A stretch of 36,338 bases of DNA from Yinghuangia soli (GTDB taxonomy: Bacteria; Actinomycetota; Actinomycetes; Streptomycetales; Streptomycetaceae), in NCBI RefSeq assembly GCF_021502675.1, contig NZ_JAKFHA010000012.1, forward strand, positions 171,391-207,728. The letters are read 5' to 3'. Shown piece by piece: positions 8,279 to 15,642 of this stretch; positions within the stretch are counted from its first letter, which is position 1; every line of letters starts with the position of its first letter. Below the pieces are notes generated by a model, which was not told the DNA's origin, ran no database searches, and saw nothing but the letters and a program-made list of their open reading frames with translations. The translations under genes and the position numbers were made by a program.

Positions 8279-8285
8279 GATCCGA

Positions 8286-9074
8286 ATGGCGACGCTGCTC
8301 CTGGTCCGGCACGGCCGGACCACCGCGAACTCCTCGGGTGTGCTGGCCGGCTGGACTCCCGGAGTCCACCTCGACGAACGCGGCCGCGAGCAGGCCGCCG
8401 CGCTGGCCCGCCGCATCGCCGCGGTCCCGCTGGCCGCCGTGGTGTCCAGCCCGCTGGACCGCTGCCGCGAGACGGCCGCCGAGATCGCCGCGGTCCGCGA
8501 GGGCACCAAGCTCGCACTGGACGCCGGGGTGCAGGTCGACGACCGGATCGGCGAGTGCCGCTACGGCGACTGGACCGGCCAGGAGCTCAAGAAGCTGGCC
8601 AAGGACCCGCTGTGGCCGGTCGTGCAGAACCACCCCAGCGCCGCGGTGTTCCCCGGCGAGGGCGGCGAGGCGCTGCGCGACACCCAGGCCCGCGCGGTCG
8701 GGGCGATCCGCGAATGGAACGCCCGCCTGGAGGACGAGCACGGCCCGGACGTCCAGTATGCGATGTGCTCGCACGGCGACGTCATCAAGGCCGTGGTCGC
8801 CGACGCCCTCGGCATGCACCTCGACCTCTTCCAGCGCATCATGGTCGACCCGTGCGCGCTGACCGTCGTGCACTACGGCCGCACCCGGCCGTTCGTGGCC
8901 CGGCTGAACGACACGGGCGGCGGCGTCGAGGCGCTGATCCCGCCGGCCAAGCCCGCGGCCCGCGGCAAGCGCGGGAAAGCCGGTGCCGCGGGAGGCTCCG
9001 TGAGCGCCGGAAAGCGCGGAAAATCGTCCGCCACCGACGATGCGGTGGTGGGCGGCGGAGCCGGTGCCCCTTAG
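8286..9074 (+). CDS. Histidine phosphatase family protein (MSMEG_4193-like)
   Basis: 262 aa. The phosphoglycerate-mutase fold is shown by LLLVRHGRTTANS (catalytic RHG at residues 8-10), the SSPLDRCRETA block, the acidic DRIGECRYGDWTG motif, and the second catalytic His in CSHGDVIKAV. It should dephosphorylate a small molecule through a phosphohistidine intermediate; the substrate is unknown. The last 45 or so residues are an unusual Lys/Gly/Ala-rich disordered tail (ARGKRGKAG, AGKRGKSS). It is followed by the DUF3090 and SCO1664-family genes, a trio that recurs together in actinobacteria near mshC. I therefore assign it to the MSMEG_4193-type subfamily. The ATG start appears leaderless. Confidence 0.92.
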   Translation: MATLLLVRHGRTTANSSGVLAGWTPGVHLDERGREQAAALARRIAAVPLAAVVSSPLDRCRETAAEIAAVREGTKLALDAGVQVDDRIGECRYGDWTGQELKKLAKDPLWPVVQNHPSAAVFPGEGGEALRDTQARAVGAIREWNARLEDEHGPDVQYAMCSHGDVIKAVVADALGMHLDLFQRIMVDPCALTVVHYGRTRPFVARLNDTGGGVEALIPPAKPAARGKRGKAGAAGGSVSAGKRGKSSATDDAVVGGGAGAP

Positions 9075-9220
9075 GGTGCAGCGAGGGCCCGGCAAGCCCG
9101 TACGCCCGACCGGCACAACCGGACGGTGCACCACGCGTTAATGTCGGGCGTCCCGGTACCACCGCTGCCGCTCGGGCAGCAGTCCAGTCAGCAGTAGTAC
9201 GAGTAGTACGGAGCCAACTC

Positions 9221-9787
9221 GTGCCCCGCCAGGTCTTCCTGTACGACCCGCCAGACCGATTCGTCGCCGGCACGGTGGGGGAGCCAGGACAGCGCACCTT
9301 CTTCCTGCAGGCCACCGCAGGCAGCCGTGTCACCAGCGTCGCGCTGGAGAAGGCACAGGTCGCCGTCCTCGCCGAGCGCGTCGACGAGCTTCTGGACGAA
9401 CTGGTCCGGCGCAGCGGCGGCGAGACCCCCGTGCCGGCCGTCGCCCCGCCCGACCTCGAGGACGCCGCGCCGCTCGCCGCGCCCATCCTGGAGGAATTCC
9501 GGGTCGGCACCATGGCCTTGGCCTGGGACTCCGACGACGACCGCCTGGTGGTCGAGGCGCAGGCGCAGGTTCCGGACGACGACAACCCCGAGGACACCCT
9601 GCTCGGCGAGGACGACGAGGACGGCCCGCCGCTGCTGCGCGTCCGGCTGACCGGCCCCATGGCCCGGGCGTTCGCCAAGCGCGCGCTGCTCGTGGTCGCC
9701 GCGGGCCGCCCGTCCTGCCCGTTCTGCGGGCTGCCGATGGACGCCGAGGGCCACATCTGCCCCCGCGCGAACGGATACCGCCGCTGA
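9221..9787 (+). CDS. DUF3090 family protein
   Basis: A 188-aa conserved actinobacterial protein of unknown function. The N-terminus PRQVFLYDPPDRFVAGTVGE and the strand-rich core (GTMALAWDSDDDRLVVEAQAQ, then LLRVRLTGPMARAFAKRA) are typical of DUF3090. The C-terminus carries a small zinc-ribbon-like knuckle, CPFCGLPMDAEGHICP, with three Cys and one His. The start is the GTG at 9221 (VPRQVF), preceded by ACGGAG at 9209-9214. Just upstream is a short direct repeat of AGTAGTACG. The gene lies between the histidine phosphatase and the kinase-like SCO1664-family gene. A shared function is inferred from that conserved neighbourhood alone. Confidence 0.92.
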   Translation: MPRQVFLYDPPDRFVAGTVGEPGQRTFFLQATAGSRVTSVALEKAQVAVLAERVDELLDELVRRSGGETPVPAVAPPDLEDAAPLAAPILEEFRVGTMALAWDSDDDRLVVEAQAQVPDDDNPEDTLLGEDDEDGPPLLRVRLTGPMARAFAKRALLVVAAGRPSCPFCGLPMDAEGHICPRANGYRR

Positions 9788-9846
9788 GCGCGGCCCCCGG
9801 CCCGGTCGGGGGCGCCGGCCGGGCCCTGGAGGCCGGCAACGGCGCA

Positions 9847-10650
9847 CTGGACGCCGCGGCCGCCGCCGAACTCCTGGCCCGCGGCGAGATCACCGTCGAG
9901 GGACGGCTGACCGACGCATCCAACGCCACGCTCTACTGCCGCATCGAACTCGACGGCGTGGCCCGGGCCTGCGTCTGGAAGCCGGTGGCCGGCGAACGCC
10001 CGCTCTGGGACTTCCCGGACGGCACCCTGGCCGGCCGCGAGGTGGCGACGTACCTGCTGTCCGAGGCGACCGGCTGGGGCATCGTGCCGCCGACCGTGCT
10101 GCGCGACGGGCCGTACGGCACCGGCATGTGCCAGCTGTGGATCGACGGCGAACCCGGTGACGGCCTCGTCGACCTGCAGGACGGCCCGGCCCCCGAACCG
10201 GGCTGGCTGCCCATCGCGCAGGTCGCGGTGGACGACGGCAAGGGCGGCCAGAAGCCCGCGCTGCTGGTCCACGCGGACAGCGAACCGATGCGCCGCGTCG
10301 CGGTGTTCGACGCGGTGGCCAACAACGCGGACCGCAAGGGCGGCCACCTGCTGCCCGGCCCGGACGGCCACGTGTACGGCATCGACCACGGCATCTGCCT
10401 GCACACCGACGACAAGCTCCGCACGCTGCTGTGGGGCTGGGCGGGCGAGGAACTCCCGGACGAGGCCCTGGAGACGCTCCGGCGTCTGCACACCGACCTC
10501 GCCGGCGCCCTGGGCGACACGCTCCGCATCCACCTGACGCCCGCCGAAGTCGATGCGGTCGGCGCCCGCGTCGCGGCCCTGCTGCACTCCGGAAAGCACC
10601 CGCTGCCCTCCCAGGGCCGCCGCCCCGCGGTGCCCTGGCCGCTCATCTGA
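9847..10650 (+). CDS. SCO1664 family protein, PI3/4-kinase-like
   Basis: About 267 aa. It resembles the actinobacterial SCO1664 family, whose fold is related to PI3/PI4 lipid kinases. The N-terminal EGRLTDASNATLYC and ACVWKPVAGERPLWDFPDGTL contain the nucleotide-lysine region (WKPV). A catalytic-loop-like FDAVANNADRKGGH and a metal-site-like GIDHGICLH follow. The substrate is unknown. The start is a problem: no in-frame ATG, GTG or TTG lies between the DUF3090 gene and the GTG at 9958, yet conserved sequence extends upstream of 9958. I propose CTG at 9847 (GGAGG at 9828-9832). CTG at 9784, overlapping the DUF3090 stop as CTGA, is the alternative. A gene finder would probably start it at 9958. 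Confidence 0.88.
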   Translation: MDAAAAAELLARGEITVEGRLTDASNATLYCRIELDGVARACVWKPVAGERPLWDFPDGTLAGREVATYLLSEATGWGIVPPTVLRDGPYGTGMCQLWIDGEPGDGLVDLQDGPAPEPGWLPIAQVAVDDGKGGQKPALLVHADSEPMRRVAVFDAVANNADRKGGHLLPGPDGHVYGIDHGICLHTDDKLRTLLWGWAGEELPDEALETLRRLHTDLAGALGDTLRIHLTPAEVDAVGARVAALLHSGKHPLPSQGRRPAVPWPLI

Positions 10651-10672
10651 CGCCCCCGGGACACAAGCCGAA

Positions 10673-10702
10673 GGCCGGGAACTCCGCAGGGAGTTCCCGG
10701 CC
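10673..10702. terminator. Perfect 13-bp terminator hairpin
   Basis: GGCCGGGAACTCC (10673-10685) pairs perfectly with GGAGTTCCCGGCC (10690-10702) around a 4-nt loop. It sits between the stop of the SCO1664-family gene and the converging MFS pump gene, and probably serves both. Confidence 0.88.
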
Positions 10703-10756
10703 TATCAGGTGCCGTACGCCGATCGGGCGTCCGCACCCGGGCTCACCGCACGGGCG

Positions 10757-12265
10757 TCAGCCCACGTGCACCGCGCCCAGGGGGGCCGGCGCGCCTTCCT
10801 CGGCGTGCTTCGGGCGGGGCGTGTCCATCAGGAACCCGACCAGGACCGCGGCGCCCACCAGGATGCAGCCAGCGTACACCGTCGCGACCGAGAAGCCGTG
10901 CACCAGGCCTTCGAGGCGCACGCCCGGGTTCACCGGGGCGTGGCTCTTCAGGTAGTCGCCGGTGGCCGTGGTGGCGATCGTGTTGAGCAGCGCGATACCG
11001 ATCGAACCGCCCACCTGCTGCGCGGTGTTGGCCATCGCGGAGGCGACGCCCGAGTCCTCGTCCTTGACGCCGTGCGTCGCGTAGTTCATCGCCGGGGCCA
11101 TCACCAGGCCCATGCCCGCGCCGAGCAGGAACTCGGCGGGCAGCACGCCGGCCGCGTACGAGGTGTCCACGCCGATCCGGGAGAGCATGAACATCCCGGA
11201 CGCCGCGATCAGCATGCCCGGCACCATCAGCATCCGCGGTGCGACCTTGGGGATCAGCCGCGACGAGATGCCGCCGCCGGTGATCACCACGCCCACCGAC
11301 ATCGGCAGGAACGCGAGCCCGGCCTTGACCGGCGAGTACCCCTTCACGACCTGCAGGTAGTACGTGAGGAACAGGAACATCGCGAACATGCCGATCACCG
11401 CGAGCCCGATCGCCAGGTACGCGCTGCCGCGGGTCCGGTCGAGCACCACCCGCAGCGGCAGCAGCGGCTTGGCGACCCGCGTCTCGACATAGACGAACAG
11501 GCCCATCAGCAGCGTGCCGGCGATCAGCATCCCGATGACCAGCGCCGAGTCCCAGCCCTCGGTCTCCGCCTCGCCGAGCCCGTACACGATCGCGAACAGG
11601 CCCGCGGTGACCAGCAGGACGCCCGGGATGTCGAACTTCGCCCGGCCCTCGGCGCGCGTCTCGGTCAGCACCAGGTACGCACCGACGCCGGCGATCGCCG
11701 CGATCGGGATGTTGACGAAGAAGCACCAGCGCCAGTCGAGGTACTCGGTGAGCACACCGCCGAGCACCAGGCCCAGCGCGCTGCCGCCGCCCGCGATGGC
11801 ACCGAACACGCCGAACGCCTTGGCGCGTTCCTTGGGCTCGGTGAAGTTGACCGCCAGCAGTGAGAGCGCAGCGGGCGCCAGGAGGGCCCCGAAGGCGCCC
11901 TGGAGGGCCCGCGCGGCGAGCAGCAGCCCGAAGGTGTTCGCGGCGCCGCCGAGCGCCGAGGCGCCCGCGAAGCCGACCAGGCCGATGAGGAACGCCCGCT
12001 TGCGCCCCGTGTAGTCGGCGATCCGGCCGCCGAGCAGCAGCAGGCTGCCGAACGCCAGTGTGTACGAGGTGATCACCCACTGCCGGGAGGCGTCGGTGAC
12101 GTCGAGGTCCTGCTGCGCGGACGGCAGGGCGATGTTCACGATGGTCACGTCGATGATGACCATGAGCTGAGCGAATGCGATGAATGCCAGGGCGAGCCAG
12201 CGCCGCGGGTTCGCGGGGGTCGCGCCGCCGGGGGACTGGGCCGGGATCTTGGCCGAGGTGCTCAT
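10757..12265 (-). CDS. MFS drug efflux transporter, DHA2 family
   Basis: A 502-aa inner-membrane proton antiporter predicted to export a drug or toxic metabolite. It has about 14 hydrophobic helices. Family motifs are readable: MVIIDVTIVNIALP in helix 1, QWVITSYTLAFG, motif A as GGRIADYTGRKRAF, the antiporter motif C as GSALGLVLGG, and the DHA2-type WRWCFFVNIPIA. The short C-terminal tail is charged. The start is the ATG at 12265, with GAAGG about 8 nt upstream. The TetR gene lies 167 bp upstream on the same strand, and both are probably transcribed from the operator-bearing promoter near 13150-13216. The pair interrupts what is usually a conserved neighbourhood between the SCO1664-family gene and mshC. 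Confidence 0.93.
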   Translation of the reverse strand: MSTSAKIPAQSPGGATPANPRRWLALAFIAFAQLMVIIDVTIVNIALPSAQQDLDVTDASRQWVITSYTLAFGSLLLLGGRIADYTGRKRAFLIGLVGFAGASALGGAANTFGLLLAARALQGAFGALLAPAALSLLAVNFTEPKERAKAFGVFGAIAGGGSALGLVLGGVLTEYLDWRWCFFVNIPIAAIAGVGAYLVLTETRAEGRAKFDIPGVLLVTAGLFAIVYGLGEAETEGWDSALVIGMLIAGTLLMGLFVYVETRVAKPLLPLRVVLDRTRGSAYLAIGLAVIGMFAMFLFLTYYLQVVKGYSPVKAGLAFLPMSVGVVITGGGISSRLIPKVAPRMLMVPGMLIAASGMFMLSRIGVDTSYAAGVLPAEFLLGAGMGLVMAPAMNYATHGVKDEDSGVASAMANTAQQVGGSIGIALLNTIATTATGDYLKSHAPVNPGVRLEGLVHGFSVATVYAGCILVGAAVLVGFLMDTPRPKHAEEGAPAPLGAVHVG

Positions 12266-12432
12266 GCCGATCGCCTTCTTCTGTCGGGCGGCAGCCCGGG
12301 GGAGGCCGGGCTGAAGCCGGATGGAATGTGCGGGGGACGTGCCGATCGTGCGTGCGTGCGGTGGTGCCGTGCGTGTTCTCGTGCAGCCGTGCCGCGGTTC
12401 ACCCGTGCATGTGTGCTCCGCGTCCGCGCGGG

Positions 12433-13113
12433 TCAGTCCGTCGGCACGGCGCCGTTCGCGAACTTGCCGCGGAGCTTGTCGAAGTCGGCCAGCGAGACGG
12501 CCGGCGGCCGGAGTTCGAGGCGTTCGGCGGGGTCCGAAGCGCGCAGTCCGTCGAGGTAGATGTCGAGGTGCCGGTGCGCCAGGTCGTCGTCGACCAGGAT
12601 CTTGGTGATCGCGGGCAGCGGCCGGCTCAGCCGGACGACCATGAACGCGATGTCGCCGAACACCGCTTCCGGCCGGATCAGCCCCTGGGCCTGCGCGGTC
12701 GTCAGGATGCGCTGCACCGGTACGCCGACCGCGAGCCGGGCCTGGTCGACCTCGTCGTCGAACTCCACCCGGCCGGCCAGCATCGGCATGATCGCGCCCA
12801 TCTTGGCGTCCAGCGCGCCGTGCATGAAGCGGCGCAGCGCGTCGAACGCGTCGGTGCCGTGCTCCTCGGCATTCCGGGCGGTCTCGGCCATGACGCCGAA
12901 GGTGTCCAGGACGACCGCGCGGATCAGGGCGTCGCGGTCCGGGAAGCGGCGGTAGAGGGTCGCGATGCCGACGCCGGCCTGCCGGGCGATCTCGTCCAGC
13001 GGGGCGTCGGCCCCGGCCTCGATGAAGATGTCGCGGGCCGCGTCGATGATGAGCTGCCGGTTGCGCTGCGCATCGGCGCGCATCCGCCCGCCGCCGTCCG
13101 TCGTGCCGCCCAT
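12433..13113 (-). CDS. TetR family transcriptional regulator
   Basis: A 226-aa DNA-binding repressor. The N-terminal HTH is clear (residues about 18-60): RNRQLIIDAARDIF, DEIARQAGVGIATLYRRFPDRDALI. The remainder is the all-helical ligand and dimerisation domain. The ATG at 13113 has GAGGAG at a good distance. It lies upstream of and co-oriented with the DHA2 pump, so it most likely represses the pump and itself until a pump substrate binds. Two operator-like inverted repeats upstream of its start support autoregulation. The inducer cannot be predicted. Confidence 0.93.
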   Translation of the reverse strand: MGGTTDGGGRMRADAQRNRQLIIDAARDIFIEAGADAPLDEIARQAGVGIATLYRRFPDRDALIRAVVLDTFGVMAETARNAEEHGTDAFDALRRFMHGALDAKMGAIMPMLAGRVEFDDEVDQARLAVGVPVQRILTTAQAQGLIRPEAVFGDIAFMVVRLSRPLPAITKILVDDDLAHRHLDIYLDGLRASDPAERLELRPPAVSLADFDKLRGKFANGAVPTD

Positions 13114-13144
13114 CGTCTGCTCCTCGCCGTAGTACGGGTCGTCC

Positions 13145-13178
13145 GGCGGAGGATCTATGTGGAGAGATTTCCTCCGCC
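13145..13178. promoter_or_regulatory. Proximal TetR operator-like dyad
   Basis: GGCGGAGGA (13145-13153) and TCCTCCGCC (13170-13178) form a perfect 9-bp inverted repeat. Within it lies GTGGAGAGATTTCCTCCGC (13159-13177), similar to the second dyad at 13198. It is placed 30-65 bp upstream of the TetR start codon, where a repressor would block the promoter. Confidence 0.5.
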
Positions 13179-13197
13179 TGAAGAGAAGTTAGCAGAA

Positions 13198-13216
13198 GTG
13201 GAGAGAATTTCTCCAC
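13198..13216. promoter_or_regulatory. Distal TetR operator-like dyad
   Basis: GTGGAGA (13198-13204) and TCTCCAC (13210-13216) are perfect 7-bp arms around a 5-nt GAATT centre. The 19-bp length is typical of TetR-family sites. It lies between the divergent TetR and mshC starts, 83 bp from mshC, so it might also touch mshC expression. Confidence 0.55.
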
Positions 13217-13285
13217 TACCTCCGGCGAACTTCTTCGCGAGCCCATTCGGACCCTGCCGGTATCCGGGCAGCGCTCACGTACCGT

Positions 13286-13291
13286 TACGCT
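13286..13291 (+). promoter_or_regulatory. -10 element TACGCT, leaderless mshC start
   Basis: TACGCT ends 7 nt before the mshC ATG at 13299. The AUAGGC between is not a convincing ribosome-binding site. This fits a leaderless mshC transcript. Confidence 0.45.
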
Positions 13292-13298
13292 CATAGGC

Positions 13299-14525
13299 AT
13301 GTATGCCTGGCCCGCACCCGAGCTGCCCGTCCTGCCTGGTCAGGGCGCATCCCTGCGCGTCCACGACAGCGCCGCACGGGATCTAGTGACGACCACTCCG
13401 GGGCCCCTGGCCCGGCTCTACGTCTGCGGCATCACGCCGTACGACGCCACCCACATGGGGCACGCCGCGACCTACGTCGCCTTCGACCTGCTGCAGCGGG
13501 TCTGGCGCGACGCGGGCCACCGGGTGCACTACGTCCAGAACGTCACCGACGTCGACGACCCCCTGCTCGAGCGCGCCGAGCGCGACGGCGAGGACTGGAC
13601 CGAGCTGGCCGAGCGCGAGACCGCGCTGTTCCGCGAGGACATGACCGCGCTCCGCGTGCTGCCGCCGGACCACTACGTCGGCGTCGTCGAGGCGATCGAC
13701 CGGATCGTCCCGATCATCGTGGACCTGCGCGACAAGGGCGCCGCCTACGACCTCGACGGCGACTACTACTTCTCCGTCTCCTCCGACGAACGCTTCGGCG
13801 GGGTCTCCGGATTCACCGCCGAGGAGATGCTCAAGCTGTCCGCCGAGCGCGGCGGCGACCCCGAGCGCCCCGGCAAGAAGAACCCGCTCGACCCGCTGCT
13901 GTGGCGCGCCGCGCGCGACGGCGAGCCGTCCTGGCCCAGCCCGCTCGGCCCCGGCCGCCCCGGCTGGCACATCGAGTGCGTGGCGATCGCCCTCGAACAC
14001 CTCGGCATGGCCTTCGACGTCCAAGGCGGCGGCTCCGACCTGGTGTTCCCGCACCACGAGATGGGCGCCTCGCACGCCCAGGTCGCCACCGGCGACGCCC
14101 CGTACGCCAAGGCTTACGTGCACGCCGGCATGGTCGGCCTGCACGGCGAGAAGATGTCGAAGTCGCGCGGGAACCTGGTCTTCGTCTCCCGGCTCCGGCA
14201 CGACGGCGTCGACCCGATGGCGATGCGCCTGACGCTGCTCGCCCACCACTACCGCAGCGACTGGGAGTGGACGGACGCGGTGCTCGCCGAGGCCGAGGCC
14301 CGCCTCGGCCGCTGGCGCGCCGCCGTCTCCCGTCCCGACGGCCCTTCCGCCGACGGCATGTTGGCCGCCATGCGCGAGCGCATGGCCGACGACCTGGACG
14401 CCCCCGGCGCGCTCGCCGCGATGGACGCCTGGGTCGAGCAGCAGCTGACCGAGGGCGGCGACGACGAGGGCGCCCCCGGCGTCGCCTCACGCGCCGTCGA
14501 CGCGCTTCTGGGCATCGCGCTCTAG
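13299..14525 (+). CDS. mshC: Cysteine:1D-myo-inosityl GlcN ligase MshC
   Basis: A 408-aa ATP-dependent ligase that joins L-cysteine to 1-O-(2-amino-2-deoxy-glucopyranosyl)-myo-inositol, the third step of mycothiol synthesis in the cytoplasm. It is a cysteinyl-tRNA synthetase paralogue truncated at the C-terminus. The HIGH-type motif is HMGH (52-55), the KMSKS motif is at 285-289, and the zinc/cysteine-binding ligands are visible as Cys43 (YVCG), Cys227 (HIECVA) and the FPHHE motif near 252. The length and the N-terminus [10 protein letters not shown] are typical of MshC and differ from CysS. It is divergent from the TetR gene. A long GC hairpin follows the stop. Confidence 0.97.
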   Translation: MYAWPAPELPVLPGQGASLRVHDSAARDLVTTTPGPLARLYVCGITPYDATHMGHAATYVAFDLLQRVWRDAGHRVHYVQNVTDVDDPLLERAERDGEDWTELAERETALFREDMTALRVLPPDHYVGVVEAIDRIVPIIVDLRDKGAAYDLDGDYYFSVSSDERFGGVSGFTAEEMLKLSAERGGDPERPGKKNPLDPLLWRAARDGEPSWPSPLGPGRPGWHIECVAIALEHLGMAFDVQGGGSDLVFPHHEMGASHAQVATGDAPYAKAYVHAGMVGLHGEKMSKSRGNLVFVSRLRHDGVDPMAMRLTLLAHHYRSDWEWTDAVLAEAEARLGRWRAAVSRPDGPSADGMLAAMRERMADDLDAPGALAAMDAWVEQQLTEGGDDEGAPGVASRAVDALLGIAL

Positions 14526-14544
14526 GCACCGCACGCAGCACAAC

Positions 14545-14639
14545 ACAGGGCGCGGGGCGGCGCCCCCCCGGCCGGGCCCGGGCCCACCCCCACCACCCGG
14601 GGGGGGGGCCGGCCCCCGGGGGGCGGGCCAGCGCCCTGT
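14545..14639. terminator. Large GC-homopolymer hairpin after mshC
   Basis: Outer arms ACAGGGCGC (14545-14553) and GCGCCCTGT (14631-14639) pair perfectly. The interior consists of long C and G runs, including a run of ten G, which can pair further. It lies 20 bp after the mshC stop and before the converging low-complexity gene, so a terminator role is likely. The homopolymer content matches the islands at both window ends and may be partly a sequencing artefact. Confidence 0.55.
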
Positions 14640-14763
14640 TGTCGTCACATGTACCGCGCCCGCCGCGCGCAGCAGTCCCGCCGTCGGCTCTCGACCTCGG
14701 CCGCCTCCGAACCGGGACCGCCTTGCCCTGTTCCGGTTCGCTCCGCTGCGTCGGCAGTATCGG

Positions 14764-15354
14764 CTAGTAGCGGTCCTGGAAGCTGCTCGGCTCCGGACGG
14801 CCCGCCATGCGCGGCGGCGGGACCTGGCCGCCGTACGGCTGCGGCGCACCCGGCGCGGGGCGGTAGCCCTGCGGGGCACCCGGCGCCGGGCGGTAGCCCT
14901 GCGGCAGCGGCTGGCCGTACTGCGGCTGCGGGGCCGCGGCGTACTGGCTCGGCTGCGGCGCGGGCGCCGGGGTGAACGGCATCGGCGCGGGCGGCGCAGG
15001 CGCGTAGGCCGGCGACGAGTAGCCCGCATTCGCGTACGGCGAAGCACCGTACGACGCCGAGTAGCTGCTGCCCGAGGGTGCGGCCGAGTACCCGGACGGC
15101 GAGCCGTACGACGAGCCCGCGTACGACGAACTGCCGTACGAAGAGCTCGTGTTCGACGAGGGGAGCGCAGGCAGCGCCGGCAGGGCCGGGCGGTCGCCGA
15201 AGCGCGAGTAGTGTCCGAGCCCAGTGAAGTCCGGCGCGGGCACGTGCATGGGTCCGATCTCCGGGCGGCCCCGTTCGGCCACCAGACGGTCGTAGATCGG
15301 TGTCTCCGAATACGGCGAATAGATGCCGCCGTCAAAGGCTCGAGCCGAGGTCAT
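14764..15354 (-). CDS. Low-complexity protein, probably DUF6643 family
   Basis: 196 aa. A short conserved N-terminus (SPYSETPIYDRLVAERGRPEIGP) is followed by an extended Pro/Ser/Tyr/Ala-rich tail with many SSYG and SPYA motifs and two copies of PQGYRPAPGA. It has no signal peptide or membrane helix. The N-terminal IYDRLVAERG block is what I remember of the streptomycete DUF6643 family; its function is unknown. The tail looks disordered and similar in composition to condensate-forming or spore-associated low-complexity proteins, but that is speculation. A -10-like TACCTT lies 7 nt before the ATG at 15354, so it may be leaderless. It converges on mshC. Confidence 0.75.
   Translation of the reverse strand: MTSARAFDGGIYSPYSETPIYDRLVAERGRPEIGPMHVPAPDFTGLGHYSRFGDRPALPALPALPSSNTSSSYGSSSYAGSSYGSPSGYSAAPSGSSYSASYGASPYANAGYSSPAYAPAPPAPMPFTPAPAPQPSQYAAAPQPQYGQPLPQGYRPAPGAPQGYRPAPGAPQPYGGQVPPPRMAGRPEPSSFQDRY
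14851..14910 (-). repeat. 30-bp tandem duplication inside the gene
   Basis: Two adjacent 30-bp units (14851-14880 and 14881-14910) share the central CGGTAGCCCTGCGG and encode two PQGYRPAPGA-type decapeptides. The reading frame is preserved. Confidence 0.7.
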
Positions 15355-15361
15355 GGCCGAT

Positions 15362-15367
15362 AAGGTA
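15362..15367 (-). promoter_or_regulatory. -10 element TACCTT (minus), leaderless start
   Basis: Read on the minus strand, TACCTT ends 7 nt before the ATG at 15354 and no ribosome-binding site is present. A weak TTCGCA -35 lies about 16 nt further upstream. The rest of 15355-15642 shows no gene I can support. Confidence 0.45.
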
Positions 15368-15642
15368 CGCGATCCCGGGCCGTTGCGAACCCCCTTCGAG
15401 GTGTCGAATTTCCGGGCTACGCGTTCCTTTTACGCCACCGGCCCGAACGACCTCCCCCAGGTGCAACCTGCACGTAACACAAGAGGGTCGGCATCACCCG
15501 ATTCGGCCGGATTGGGCCATCGGCGTACAGATGTACGGCGAACTGTGGCCAACGCGCGCTTCGCGGAGCATGATGGCTGCCTGCCACGCGGCAGTGCGCT
15601 TCCACTTGTAACGCATGACCCACCCGACGGGGGAGGGACGAC

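Noticed and set aside
12330-12420. GTGCGTGCG-type repeats between TetR and the MFS gene
   Set aside because: The repeats are short and imperfect, with no clear periodicity or hairpin. They are probably GC-biased intergenic sequence.
12184-13296. Long plus-strand frame opposite the TetR gene
   Set aside because: It is antisense to a clear TetR gene, has no family resemblance and has no ribosome-binding site.
14851-14910. Possible CRISPR-like repeat
   Set aside because: There are only two units, adjacent, in frame and coding. It is an internal duplication in the low-complexity protein gene.
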